From Rhizobium sp. Root708 (GTDB taxonomy: Bacteria; Pseudomonadota; Alphaproteobacteria; Rhizobiales; Rhizobiaceae): a stretch of 64,000 bases of DNA. Both the position numbers and the translations under genes were made by a program. Location of the stretch: positions 271,096 through 335,095 of the forward strand of contig NZ_LMHV01000044.1 of the NCBI RefSeq assembly GCF_001429725.1, written 5' to 3'. How positions within the stretch are numbered: position 1 is the first letter of the stretch; every line of letters starts with the position of its first letter. This document shows, piece after piece, positions 43,907 through 53,067 of this stretch. The notes beneath the pieces were generated by a model that did not search any database, was not told where the DNA came from, and saw nothing but the letters and a program-made list of their open reading frames with translations.

Positions 43907-45235
43907 ATGGATGAAGCGTCTACTGAGGTCACAAATTCGCCCTCCGACGACTATTATGATGTCGTGGTCCTCGGGGCAGGTATTTCAGGGCTTGTTGCTG
44001 CTTCCATCCTTTCGTCACAAGGCAATCGAGTACTCGTCGCGGACGACTACAAGCAAGTGGGCGGAAACCACATGGATTGGACGTCGACCGAGGGTTATAC
44101 ATTCGACGTCGGGAGCTTGATATTCCAGGACGACTCCCCCCTCCTCCGTCATTTCCCCGAGCTTTTGGCATATTATGTCCCGATCTCACCGTCGTGGGGA
44201 AGGCTGAGTCCTCAGGGGAAAGTGACGACCTGTCCGATTTCCATCCGCGACGACGTTTTAGGCGCTGGCTTCATTGGCATGACCAAGATATTGATATCGT
44301 TGGCGTTTGCACGACTATTTAGGCGGGAACTGAAAAATGCACGCGACTTCGCGAGGTTCTGGATCGGCGCGGAATTGCTCCGCCAGTCCGGGCTCGAGGC
44401 TTACATGGGACGCTTCTACGGGCTGCCGGCGGAGGAAATCGACCTCGAACTTGCCCGCAAGAGGATGCTCTGGATCAGTGAACATGCTTCCGTGACTAAT
44501 CTTATCCGCCGAGCCCTGCGAGGAAAGCAAACTGGACGGCCTTCCAATCGACAAATGGCGCGACCAAAATCGGGGTTCTCTATTCTTTATAATGCTGCAG
44601 CGCAGAAGCTGAAAGGCGCGGGCGTGGCATTCCTTACAGCGGCGGGAACAAGACAGATTCGAAAGACGGCCGCAGGATTCGAACTTGAATTCTCCAGCAC
44701 GCGCGCAACGGCGGCACGCGTCGTTTCCACTATCCCGATTTCCGTTATCGAAGGACTAAGCGGAATGACTACGCAGACGGACCTTCGAACAATTACGCTC
44801 ATCACTCTATATTTCAGTTTCGACGGAGAACGCGGTTTCTCACCTTCCATCATCTACAACTTCTCTCTTACCGGTTCTTGGAAGCGTCTTACCGTCTATT
44901 CTGATTTCTATGGCAGCGTGGCGGGCAGGGAGTATTTTGCAGTGGAGGTTGTCGGAGGAGGGGCGTATTCCTCGGCCGAGGCTGAATTGGAGTTTCGCGG
45001 TCACGTGTCTGAGAGCGGAATTTTCAAGGGTGATCTCAAATTAGAGGGTAGTCAAATCCTAGAGAATGCCTATCCGATCTACAGCCGGGGCGCGACAGAA
45101 CGTGCTGCGGAAGCGGTGCGGCGCCTCGAAGCGTATGGTATCGAGACGATCGGGCGCCAAGGCAAATTTTCCTATCAACCGACTGCGAGGGTCTCCACGA
45201 TCGAAGTCGAGGCCGCTTTGGGCAGGCGCGGTTGA
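43907..45235 (+). CDS. NAD(P)/FAD-dependent amine-oxidase-type oxidoreductase
   Basis: A 442-residue flavoprotein. DVVVLGAGISGLVAASILSS is a classic dinucleotide-binding motif, and GNHMDWTSTEGYTFDVGS resembles the second motif of protoporphyrinogen oxidase, amine oxidase or UDP-galactopyranose mutase-like proteins. The C-terminal end reads PTARVSTIEVEAALG. In a glycan cluster it may oxidise or isomerise a nucleotide sugar or a lipid carrier; this is inference. It precedes a glycosyltransferase gene by about 55 bases in the same direction. Confidence 0.75.
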   Translation: MDEASTEVTNSPSDDYYDVVVLGAGISGLVAASILSSQGNRVLVADDYKQVGGNHMDWTSTEGYTFDVGSLIFQDDSPLLRHFPELLAYYVPISPSWGRLSPQGKVTTCPISIRDDVLGAGFIGMTKILISLAFARLFRRELKNARDFARFWIGAELLRQSGLEAYMGRFYGLPAEEIDLELARKRMLWISEHASVTNLIRRALRGKQTGRPSNRQMARPKSGFSILYNAAAQKLKGAGVAFLTAAGTRQIRKTAAGFELEFSSTRATAARVVSTIPISVIEGLSGMTTQTDLRTITLITLYFSFDGERGFSPSIIYNFSLTGSWKRLTVYSDFYGSVAGREYFAVEVVGGGAYSSAEAELEFRGHVSESGIFKGDLKLEGSQILENAYPIYSRGATERAAEAVRRLEAYGIETIGRQGKFSYQPTARVSTIEVEAALGRRG

Positions 45236-45289
45236 CAGTCGGGCGAGCTAATCAAAGCTCATATCGTGAATGCAATTGAGGGCTTGCAA

Positions 45290-46369
45290 ATGCGCATTGT
45301 GCACATTCTCAATCATACTCGGCACCTCAACGGGCACGTTCATGCCATGGTTGATCTCGCCTGCGCTGAAGCGGCGATGGGGCATGAGATTTGCGTGGCA
45401 AGTGGAGGAGGCGACTTCGACGAACTTCTGCGGGAAAGGGGGATACGCACCGCCACGGTCGATCATGAAAGGTCGGTCTCGACGCTACTTCGAAGCGCAG
45501 TCGCCCTTCGGCGACTCTTGCGGGAGTTCAGACCGGCGATCGTCCACGCCCATATGATGACAAGTGCCGTCCTGGCGTTTCCGATCTGTCAACTTCTCGG
45601 AATTCCGTTAATCACCACCGTGCACAACGAATTTGAAAAGAGTGCGACCTTGATGGGGCTTGGGACGCGCGTAATAGCGGTCAGCGAAGCGGTCAATGCA
45701 TCTATGCAAAGGCGAGGAATCTCCTCATCACGGATCGACACCGTGCTGAATGGCACGATCGGCTCGGCCCGACTGGAAGGCCGGATCGAGGTGCCGGCAC
45801 GGCTACAGTCGCCAAGCATACTTTTCGTTGGCGGGTTGCACCCCCGAAAAGGGCTGCCTGATTTGCTGCATGCTTTTGACAGGATTTCTCAAAGGTGGGC
45901 CGATGCGCGGCTGTACGTTGTAGGCGACGGCCCACTGAGAGAAGAATATAAGACGATGGCGGCATCGTTATCCAGCGCCTCGTGCATCACATTTATCGGC
46001 CCATCGATGGACCCGTATCAGTACATGTTGGCCGCGGACGTTTTCGTCCTGCCATCCCACGCCGACCCGGCGCCGCTTGTGCTTTCCGAAGCGCGCGAGG
46101 CGGGATGTGCCATCATCGGCACTAATGTCGACGGTATCCCGCAATTACTGGAGGAAGGTGCGGCCGGTATTTTGGTCCCGCCGAACAACCCCGCCTCTCT
46201 TGCCGCAGCGCTGGACGAGCTGTTGGCCTTCCCGGAAAACATGCGTCACTGGAAAGCCAAAAGCCAGTACCGGATCGAAAACTTAAGAATTGATCGCGTT
46301 GCCCATGAGACTTTGGACGTCTACCGATCCGCGATGGCTATGAAGCAGCGCACGCGAGCGGCCGTCTAA
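45290..46369 (+). CDS. GT4-family glycosyltransferase
   Basis: A 359-residue GT-B enzyme. MRIVHILNHTRHLNGHVHAM is the N-terminal loop, ILFVGGLHPRKGLPDLLHAF opens the donor-binding half, and ADPAPLVLSEAREAG carries the conserved Glu motif. The ATG at 45290 follows GAGGGC and matches the family start; a GTG eight codons earlier is also in frame. It is part of the operon with the FAD oxidoreductase. Confidence 0.85.
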   Translation: MRIVHILNHTRHLNGHVHAMVDLACAEAAMGHEICVASGGGDFDELLRERGIRTATVDHERSVSTLLRSAVALRRLLREFRPAIVHAHMMTSAVLAFPICQLLGIPLITTVHNEFEKSATLMGLGTRVIAVSEAVNASMQRRGISSSRIDTVLNGTIGSARLEGRIEVPARLQSPSILFVGGLHPRKGLPDLLHAFDRISQRWADARLYVVGDGPLREEYKTMAASLSSASCITFIGPSMDPYQYMLAADVFVLPSHADPAPLVLSEAREAGCAIIGTNVDGIPQLLEEGAAGILVPPNNPASLAAALDELLAFPENMRHWKAKSQYRIENLRIDRVAHETLDVYRSAMAMKQRTRAAV

Positions 46370-46501
46370 TGACCAATTTGGAGCCGACGAGGTAACGCAC
46401 ACTGAGCGTCGATCGTGATTTGGTGATTTCCGATATGTAGACGGAAGTCCCAGCGCGCCCTATGGTGTGCGGCGTGATATAAGAACAGCGGAGCGGAGAC
46501 G

Positions 46502-47542
46502 ATGTACTCGAGCACGCCACTGGTAAGCATTATAATCACCTGCTTCAATTACGCAGACTACATCAATCAATGCATCGAAAGTGCGCTGGCGCAAACCTAT
46601 TCGGCGAAGGAAGTAATCGTTGTCGACGATGGTTCGGGAGACCAATCCTGGGACCGAATTTTGGAGTACGGTGATCTTGTCATATCGAAGCGAACGCATC
46701 ACCAGGGATCGATAGGGTGCTGCTTCGCGGGCCTATCGCTGGCACGCGGCGACTTCGTGTATTTCCTTGATGCTGACGACGTTTTATTGCCTAATGCCCT
46801 GAACGAGCTCGCCCCCTACTTCCGCCCGGAGGTGTCAAAGATTCAGTTCATGCTGTCGCCAATCGATCGCGCGGGCACAGTCGTAGGGGAGCCATTTCCT
46901 AGGTTGCTCGCCTCTGAACACTCGCTTCCACTGATTCAATCGATCACTGAGCGCGGCTACTATAGCACACCACCAACCTCCGGAAATATTTACCGTCGCG
47001 ACGTCTATGATGATCTCGGCGACTTGAGCTACGAGAAAGGAATTGACGGCGTCTCATATTTACTTGCTCCATTTTTGGGAAACGTCGTGTCGATCGAGAA
47101 GGCCTTGGGTCAATATCGAATGCATAATACGAACTTATCAGGTTTCTCAGCGCTGACCACTGAGCGCATGACCGGCGACGCCAAGCGCTTCACGGAACGA
47201 CTGCGCCATTTGCAGGAGTTGATCGAGGCAAGAGGCGTTCAGCAATCAATCGAGATCCGAAGTGAGTACGCATACGTGCTTGAGATGAATTTGTTTGGAG
47301 CAGTAACTTCTGGTCAAAGACCCACTCCGGCGCTTGTACTGCGATATTTGAGGGCCGTATGGCGGGAAAATTCGGATTCCATCCGCCGTGCATCATACCT
47401 CGCTCTAGCGGCGGGATTGATGGTTTTGCCCGATGCTGGGCGCCGCAACCTCGTCCGTTTTAGAGTGGATCCTTCGCGAACCGGACATGTTCGGCGAGGT
47501 TTAAAGCGTATGCTATCTGCTGGTCGACAAGCGAGCTACTAG
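46502..47542 (+). CDS. GT2-family glycosyltransferase
   Basis: A 346-residue GT-A enzyme. VSIIITCFNYADYINQCIES is the nucleotide-binding start, VIVVDDGSGDQS follows, and FLDADDVLLPNAL contains the DxD metal motif. Catalytic residues are intact, so it is likely active. The C-terminus is basic and may contact the membrane. AGCGGAGACG precedes the ATG. Last gene of the cluster; a strong terminator follows after about 100 bases. Confidence 0.9.
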   Translation: MYSSTPLVSIIITCFNYADYINQCIESALAQTYSAKEVIVVDDGSGDQSWDRILEYGDLVISKRTHHQGSIGCCFAGLSLARGDFVYFLDADDVLLPNALNELAPYFRPEVSKIQFMLSPIDRAGTVVGEPFPRLLASEHSLPLIQSITERGYYSTPPTSGNIYRRDVYDDLGDLSYEKGIDGVSYLLAPFLGNVVSIEKALGQYRMHNTNLSGFSALTTERMTGDAKRFTERLRHLQELIEARGVQQSIEIRSEYAYVLEMNLFGAVTSGQRPTPALVLRYLRAVWRENSDSIRRASYLALAAGLMVLPDAGRRNLVRFRVDPSRTGHVRRGLKRMLSAGRQASY

Positions 47543-48052
47543 CCTGTCATGCCCAATACGTTGTGTGCACAATGTGATTAGAGAATTCTAGTAATTGCTG
47601 TAACCTACGCTTGCCTTGTCTCCTGGGACAGGTGTCACAAGGGAAGATCCGTGCTGTGCAGACCGCGGATCTTCCTTTTACCCGATGGTCAAGATTGGTG
47701 TTGGAGGTGTTGTCAAGCACTGATCCAACCGCCTCGTCCGGCTTCGTCGTATGGACGGGGACTGCCCGCTCAGCCGTTCCATTAAGAGCGATGTCACGGA
47801 AAGCATTCGCCATGCGATCGACGTGGTAAGGTTCCGGCTGCCGGGGCCGCGAAAGCAAGTGCCCTGGGCGCCAGAATTAAGATCAGGCCACCCAGTAACA
47901 AGGTAAGCGCTGTTGCGCTGGCACCTTGATTTTATGACGTCTGTGGTTTTGAGAGGCCGCGATACGGGATGGCAGGAATGGCCGCCAATTGCGGTCACCG
48001 GCAGCGCAGCGTAACGTGGCATTTTGATAGCCAGCAGAGTAGGTGCGTTTGG
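47543..48052. other. intergenic holding the cluster terminator
   Basis: Besides the terminator, no supported gene. It separates the glycan cluster from a secreted-protein gene. Confidence 0.45.
47642..47680 (+). terminator. rho-independent terminator of the glycan cluster
   Basis: A perfect 10-bp stem (GGAAGATCCG / CGGATCTTCC) with a 14-base loop, then TTTTA. Confidence 0.8.
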
Positions 48053-48619
48053 ATGCATAGTTCGATCTTCAGAGCTTGTATGGCCCCCCTCTGCGTCCTG
48101 CTTTCCACCTGGCAAGCCCATGCAAAAATGCTGCCTTGGCAACAGGTCAAAGCCATGCCGTTTATTGTGCAAGATGGCTTAGAAATTGCGCGACAGGCTC
48201 GGGGAAAGGCACCGTCTTCTTTGTACGTTGTTTGCTCGCAGAACAAAGAATTGCATCTGATTTTATCGACGAGATTGCCAGGCCCGCGATGGGCGATAGA
48301 AAAAGGCCGCGACGACAATGTCTCGCTTTTTGTCGGTGGCATTGAGCAGCAATTGAAAGTGGTCATGGATTTGGTCGAGAAGGGGCAAGACCTCACATGG
48401 CTGGAATCCGCCGTATCGCGGGACGGTGAAGGTGAGCCGGATACGTTGGTCATAACACGAATAAAAGCCGATGAAATTAAGACAATCGGCTCTTGGTTCG
48501 GTGATACGCCACCCTTGAAGGTGTCCATCGTCGGCTATGCCGAAACGGGCGTCTTCATGGTAGGAGCAGTTGCGGGGCCAGCAATCGCCGAATTTAACGC
48601 CTCGTGTGTCACCGAGTAG
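48053..48619 (+). CDS. secreted hypothetical protein
   Basis: A 188-residue protein with a signal peptide ending TWQAHA, then a mature domain of mixed strands and helices. It contains SLYVVCSQNKELHLILSTRL and a final Cys in FNASCVTE, which may pair with the first Cys. It faintly recalls invasion-associated-locus-B-type proteins, but the family is not assigned. The IS66 element begins almost at its stop codon, so its 3' end may have been altered by the insertion. Confidence 0.6.
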   Translation: MHSSIFRACMAPLCVLLSTWQAHAKMLPWQQVKAMPFIVQDGLEIARQARGKAPSSLYVVCSQNKELHLILSTRLPGPRWAIEKGRDDNVSLFVGGIEQQLKVVMDLVEKGQDLTWLESAVSRDGEGEPDTLVITRIKADEIKTIGSWFGDTPPLKVSIVGYAETGVFMVGAVAGPAIAEFNASCVTE

Positions 48620-50206
48620 AATTTGTTACAGCGTTTCTATCGGTTCGGGCAGATGTGTCCCACCGCCAATTCCAAGGCAGTAGCTCTTCGACCCGGCTCT
48701 GCTTATGACCATTCGCGATGGCGGTCAGAATGGTGGTCAGATAGGCCAACGGATCGACCGCATTGAGTTTGCACGTCTCGATGAGCGAGGCGATGGTCGC
48801 CCAGTTCTCCGCTCCCGCGTCATGTCCAGCAAAGAGGGCGTTCTTGCGATTGAGAGCTATCGGCCGGATGGTTCGCTCGACGCTGTTGTTGTCGATCTCG
48901 ATACGGCCGTCGGTAAGGAAGAGCTTCAGGCCATCCCAGTATTTGGCGATGTAGGCCAAGGCCTCGCCGAGTGGGGACTTGGTCGCGACACGGGCACGGT
49001 GATGGGCAAGCCAGGTCTGCATGTCGGCGATCAGCGGCGCTGATCGTTCCTGTCTCCCGGCGAGGCGAGCCTCCGGATGAAGGCCTCGCAGTTCGGCCTC
49101 GATCCGATAAAGCTCTCCGATCCGTTTGACGCCGTCCTCGGCCATCGGTGCTATTCCGTTGCGGGTGATCTCGACCAACTTGCGACGGGCGTGTGCCCAA
49201 CAATAGGCAAGCCGAATGTCCGGGCCAACGCGCTCTGGTGCGATCAGCCGTATCCGGCATAGCCATCGACCTGAAGGATGCCGGAGAAGCCCTGCAATAT
49301 GCGTTCGGCATGAATGCCCCCTCGACCGGGAGCATAGGTGAAGGCGACGCCCGGCGGAGCGCCTCCGTTCCAAGGACGGTCATCCCGCGCAAGTGCCCAG
49401 AACTATGCGGTCTTGGTCTTGCGAGAACCGGGATCGAGAACTGGGGCACGGGTCTCGTCCATGAACAGTTTGGTCGAGCGCTTCAGGTCGGCAATCAGCG
49501 CATCGAACACGGGACGCAGTTCATAGGCTGCGCGTCCGACCCAATCGGCCAGCGTCGAACGGTCGAGGTCTATGCCCTGACGCTTGTAAATTTGCGCCTG
49601 GCGGTACAGCGGCAGGTGATCGGCATATTTAGAGACCAGCACATGAGCGACGGTCGCTTCCGTCGGCAGTCCTGCCTGGATCAGCCGCGATGGAGCCGGG
49701 GCCTGGACGACGCAGTCGGTGCAGGCACGGCACGCATATTTGGGGCGGCGGGTGACAATGACGCGGAACTGCGCCGGGACTACATCCAGCCGTTCGGAGA
49801 CATCCTCGCCGATGCAATGCAGGCAACCGCCACAGGCGCAGATCAGGCTTGCTGGTTCGATGACCTCTTCCACACGGGGAAGATGCCTTGGAAGGGAGCC
49901 ACGATTGGTCGCGCGGGGCTTGCTGATCCTGTTTCCAGGAGGACCGTCCGCCTCATCCTCGGCATGGATGGCAGCCATCGCCATTTCGAGGTCTTCCAGT
50001 GCCAGATCGAATTGGTCGGGATCGGCCTTCTCGGACTTTCTCCCGAAGGCTGCCTGCTTGAAGGCCGCAACCAGCTTCTCAAGCCGTTCGATCCGCTCAT
50101 CCTTGCGAGCAATCTGGGCATCTTTGCCTGCCTCGCGCGCCTGGGCCGCGATCAGCATCGCCTTCAGGGCGGCAACATCATCAGGAAGGTCGGCGGTATC
50201 AAGCAT
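48609..50206 (-). pseudogene. tnpC: IS66 transposase TnpC, broken by an amber codon and a frameshift
   Basis: The N-terminal frame has a coiled start (LIAAQAREAGKDAQIARKDE), AAFGRKSEK, and a zinc-finger-like CACGGCLHCIGE, then reads to KLFMDETRAPVLDPGSR and stops at TAG (49403-49405), where TAT or TAC is expected before FWALARDD. Reading continues in frame to QVDGYAGYG, then shifts frame near 49246 to resume at RLIAPERVGPDI. The C-terminal domain is complete (GRIEIDNNSVERTIRPIALN). The TAG is a substitution, not a homopolymer error, so this copy is genuinely inactive unless complemented. Confidence 0.9.
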
Positions 50207-50274
50207 GGCCAAACCTACCAAATCCCGCGCCGATTTGCCTTCGGAATTAGTCGTCCTGAGTCATCGTGCCGCAG

Positions 50275-50628
50275 CTATCCGATGGTCTCCGGCGCTCTCG
50301 CTTTGACGGCATGAACCCGCCGCCAATCGAGGCCCGCAAACAGGGCTTCGAACTGGGCGTGGGTCAGCGTCATCAAGCCATCCTTGATGCCGGGCCAGGT
50401 GAAGGTGTGCTCTTCCAACCGCTTGTAGGCCAGCACAATCCCGCTGCCATCCCAGTAGATCAGCTTCAACCGGTCCGCCTTGCGCGACCGGAGCACGAAG
50501 ACTGTTCCGGTAAACGGGTCCTTGTGCAGCTCGTTCTTCACCAGCGCCGCCAATCCATCATGCCCCTTGCGGAAGTCGACTGGTTTGGTCGCCACCATGA
50601 TCCGCACGCGGTTCGATGGAAAGATCAT
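50275..50628 (-). CDS. tnpB: IS66 accessory protein TnpB
   Basis: A 117-residue IS66 Orf2 protein. VATKPVDFRKGHDGLAALV, then GTVFVLRSRKADRLKLIYWDG and LEEHTFTWP are diagnostic. Full length and intact; needed for IS66 transposition but not catalytic. It overlaps the tnpA stop by ATGA. Confidence 0.95.
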   Translation of the reverse strand: MIFPSNRVRIMVATKPVDFRKGHDGLAALVKNELHKDPFTGTVFVLRSRKADRLKLIYWDGSGIVLAYKRLEEHTFTWPGIKDGLMTLTHAQFEALFAGLDWRRVHAVKARAPETIG

Positions 50629-51020
50629 GTCCCCGCCGCCAAGGCACGCGCGATGGCGGCGATTCGGGCAGCGGACGCACCTTCCTCAAGACGGATCGTG
50701 ACCGGACCGACGACAATCTCGGCGCGGGAGACTGCTTTGGCAGTCGGCGGCTCTGGCTCCGGCGCTGGCATCTTGACAACCATGGCCGCGAATTCGACTG
50801 CGTCCTCCGGCTCGGGCAAAACCAGCTTGCCCTGCCGCGCCAGCGTGCGCCAGGACGACAGGTGGTTGGCCTTCAGACCGTGGCGTTCCGCGACTTCGTT
50901 CACCGTCACGCCGGGTCGCAAGCTCTCCGAAACGATCCGCGCCTTGACCTCGTCCGACCATTGGCGATGCGTCTCACGCCGCCCACGACGTGTCGTGAGA
51001 ACCTCCAGTGTAGTGTCCAT
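50625..51020 (-). CDS. tnpA: IS66 protein TnpA (helix-turn-helix)
   Basis: A 131-residue IS66 Orf1 protein with RQWSDEVKARIVSESL, GVTVNEVAERHGLKANHLSSW (helix-turn-helix) and a Pro-rich linker. The start at 51020 (MDTTLEVLTTRRG) matches the family; the frame upstream is non-coding. Intact and coupled to tnpB. Confidence 0.9.
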   Translation of the reverse strand: MDTTLEVLTTRRGRRETHRQWSDEVKARIVSESLRPGVTVNEVAERHGLKANHLSSWRTLARQGKLVLPEPEDAVEFAAMVVKMPAPEPEPPTAKAVSRAEIVVGPVTIRLEEGASAARIAAIARALAAGT

Positions 51021-51230
51021 GGAGAAACTCCTTCGCTCGTCCATGGAATGTCGATCACAGATCAGGTGCCGGAGGGCAACGTGGAGGCACAACACCGGTT
51101 ACGTAACAAGTGGAAATATCACCAGCCAATCGCTAGAACTCTAACGACAGTGCAAACTGTGTTGCTCGATCCTCACACGAGCCAACTGTTGGCGTACAAC
51201 GCAGTTGATAAGCGGACGTTTGGAGAAGTT

Positions 51231-51530
51231 ATGGGTCACGAGAGAGATGGGATTATAGCGGACATCGACCTAAGACCGATTGTTGGACTACTCTCAAACG
51301 AATCCGAGCAAGTTATCGAGATCCTGACGGTAGGCGCGATAAAGAAGCACCGTACACTTGTCGACCGCGCAGAGCGACTGTTCCAAAACACACGAGCGGG
51401 TGGCCGGGACGACGCTAAAGAGCCAAGTGAGGCTTACTTAGCCTATCTCGATGCTACGATCGAAATGCACGCGCAGATGTCGGTTCTCACAGCGCTTCTC
51501 AACATCCTGGGCCGAACACCGAAGGTTTGA
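51231..51530 (+). CDS. traM: TraM antiactivator of TraR
   Basis: A 99-residue all-helical protein. DIDLRPIVGLLSNES, then HRTLVDRAERLFQ and the C-terminal IEMHAQMSVLTALLNILG match TraM of Ti and rhizobial plasmids, which binds TraR and blocks DNA binding until quorum. TGGAGAAGTT precedes the ATG. Its stop abuts the traR stop, so the two are convergent. Only about 120 bases separate its start from the IS66 edge, so its promoter may have been altered. Confidence 0.9.
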   Translation: MGHERDGIIADIDLRPIVGLLSNESEQVIEILTVGAIKKHRTLVDRAERLFQNTRAGGRDDAKEPSEAYLAYLDATIEMHAQMSVLTALLNILGRTPKV

Positions 51531-52235
51531 TCAAATCACGCCCCGCCGTATCGCCAGAGCCACGAGCTGCGTGTTGTTGCAAAGGTCATAGCGCCTCCGG
51601 GCCTCGGCGAGTGCGATACGGACGGTGTTATATTTAACCTGCTCAATTTCGGCCGCGTCTTCCACCGTTTTGCCGAGTGAAAGCCATCGAGTGTAGGTCG
51701 CCTCCTTTGGAGAGAGATAAAACGGTTCGTGAATCGAGGGAATTACGTTCAGTTGTTCGATGCGGGCATGCAATTGCCCAACGGCAGAGGAAGCGGCGAT
51801 CGGATCGATTTCGTCCCGCGCACTCAAAACGACTTTCGGTGAGACGAAGCTGAGTACCGAAATCGCACCATTGGAAATCGCAATCGGAATGGTGACGCCT
51901 GAACGGATGCCGAAGTGTGATGCCGTTTCAAAAAAAGTCTGGTCTTCCTCCGACAGAGTCTCCTTGTCTTGCGTCCCTGACCATACAAAGGCGCGGCGGT
52001 TTTGTTGGGCTCGCTTCATGATTGGATTTCGCCGATCCAGGTCCAACCTTCGGCTACATTCTAGCCAATCGGGCTGCAGGTTCGAGATCACGTGAACGAC
52101 CCCCGGCAATAGCTTGGCATAGTCGTAGCCTGTAAAATCGAACTGTTCAGCCAAATCCGCCAGGGCGGCTTTCAGCGTTACGTCGTCATGCGCGATAGCG
52201 CTGATTTCTAAAAGCCCGGCGACAAGGTGGTTCAT
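51531..52235 (-). CDS. traR: TraR-type LuxR-family regulator with altered ligand pocket
   Basis: A 234-residue LuxR-type regulator, colinear without gaps with TraR of pTiC58 (from memory). The autoinducer domain covers residues 1-165 and the helix-turn-helix is near the end (VEDAAEIEQVKYNTVRIALAEA). Trp57 and Trp85 are kept, but Tyr61 is Ser and Asp70 is Asn (codon AAT at 52026-52028). Asp70 contacts the acyl-homoserine lactone and is among the most conserved LuxR residues. The protein may have changed specificity or ligand independence. No traI-like synthase gene is in the window. Confidence 0.9.
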   Translation of the reverse strand: MNHLVAGLLEISAIAHDDVTLKAALADLAEQFDFTGYDYAKLLPGVVHVISNLQPDWLECSRRLDLDRRNPIMKRAQQNRRAFVWSGTQDKETLSEEDQTFFETASHFGIRSGVTIPIAISNGAISVLSFVSPKVVLSARDEIDPIAASSAVGQLHARIEQLNVIPSIHEPFYLSPKEATYTRWLSLGKTVEDAAEIEQVKYNTVRIALAEARRRYDLCNNTQLVALAIRRGVI

Positions 52236-52408
52236 TCAAATCCCCTCCATCCAGTGCTGCTTCTCTGTCCCGGAGCGATTCATGACGACAAAAGCGGACC
52301 GCGACCCTGCTTCTCTGAGCTCTTCAGACAGCGTAGTCGAGCGTCACGCACATACAATAACTCAGCCGTAGGTTGATTAAAAGCGAGTGCAACCTCTCGG
52401 GTTTCGCC

Positions 52409-53053
52409 CTAGCGGTGACCCAGCTGCAGCGCCTCGTAATTATGTCCGCCGATCCTCGAAAGATCGATCCTCATTCCTGCCTCCGTAGCCTTATCCGGCT
52501 CGGCTGCTTGCGAGGCAACTTGTCTCTCCTTAGGAGGGACCACCGGATCCGTACTTTCGGCAGCCTTTTCCGAGCGTGTCTCAAAGAAAGTCGGGCCACC
52601 GGGATCGTTGGCTCGGAACACGTTGTCGCCTTCGAAGGTTCCTGTCTTCCAAGCGTAGATCGCATCATCGACCAACTGCGGAAGGAGCTCACTGTTCGTG
52701 GGACGGCCATACCATTTGGTGACGATGCGGGCGACCTTTGCGAATATGCCTGTCCCCGTTCGCAAGTTCGCGCAAGCGTCGAACATGTCTGGCTGAAGCT
52801 GTGACGGCTCGCCAAGGCCAACGCCCGCCGGAAACTGTGTGATGCCGACGCGAACGATGGCATGACCGACATACTCCATGACGACACCCATCGCCTCGTC
52901 GGGCAAGCGAGGCTTGGGAATGAGAACAAGCCGACCATCAGCCTTCACGGTTACGGCCAGTGGATCGTCAGAACCGACGGCCGCAACGAACTGTTCGACG
53001 ATAGCGGGGGCAAGGCTTGGGTCGGCGCATTTAGCGATAAGGGCGGCGTCCAT
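52409..53053 (-). CDS. traH: conjugal transfer protein TraH
   Basis: A 214-residue protein of the Ti-type TraH family, last gene of the traAFBH operon. MDAALIAKCADPSLAPAIVE at the start and VVMEYVGHAIVRVGITQFPAG in the middle are characteristic. No membrane segment; biochemical role unknown. The ATG at 53053 follows TGGAGAAAGACC; the longer frame overlaps traB and is rejected. Confidence 0.85.
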   Translation of the reverse strand: MDAALIAKCADPSLAPAIVEQFVAAVGSDDPLAVTVKADGRLVLIPKPRLPDEAMGVVMEYVGHAIVRVGITQFPAGVGLGEPSQLQPDMFDACANLRTGTGIFAKVARIVTKWYGRPTNSELLPQLVDDAIYAWKTGTFEGDNVFRANDPGGPTFFETRSEKAAESTDPVVPPKERQVASQAAEPDKATEAGMRIDLSRIGGHNYEALQLGHR

Positions 53054-53067
53054 GGTCTTTCTCCAGA

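Larger units (their letters stand above)
48625..51107 (-). mobile_element. IS66-family insertion sequence
   Basis: An IS66-type element with the canonical tnpA-tnpB-tnpC order on the minus strand. Ends are approximate: both outer edges show TTGTTAC reading inward, but only a few further bases match and no 8-bp target duplication could be recognised. It lies between a secreted-protein gene and traM. Confidence 0.8.

Noticed and set aside
49193..50314. 373-codon plus-strand frame across the IS66 element
   Set aside because: It is a shadow of tnpC on the opposite strand.
48600..51115. 8-bp target-site duplication around the IS66 element
   Set aside because: Bases flanking the TTGTTAC ends were compared in several registers and do not match; ends remain approximate.
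51145..51175. tra-box-like half-sites (GTGCAA and TTGC) upstream of traM
   Set aside because: The spacer is about four bases longer than in the perfect palindrome at 58548 and the second half-site is incomplete.
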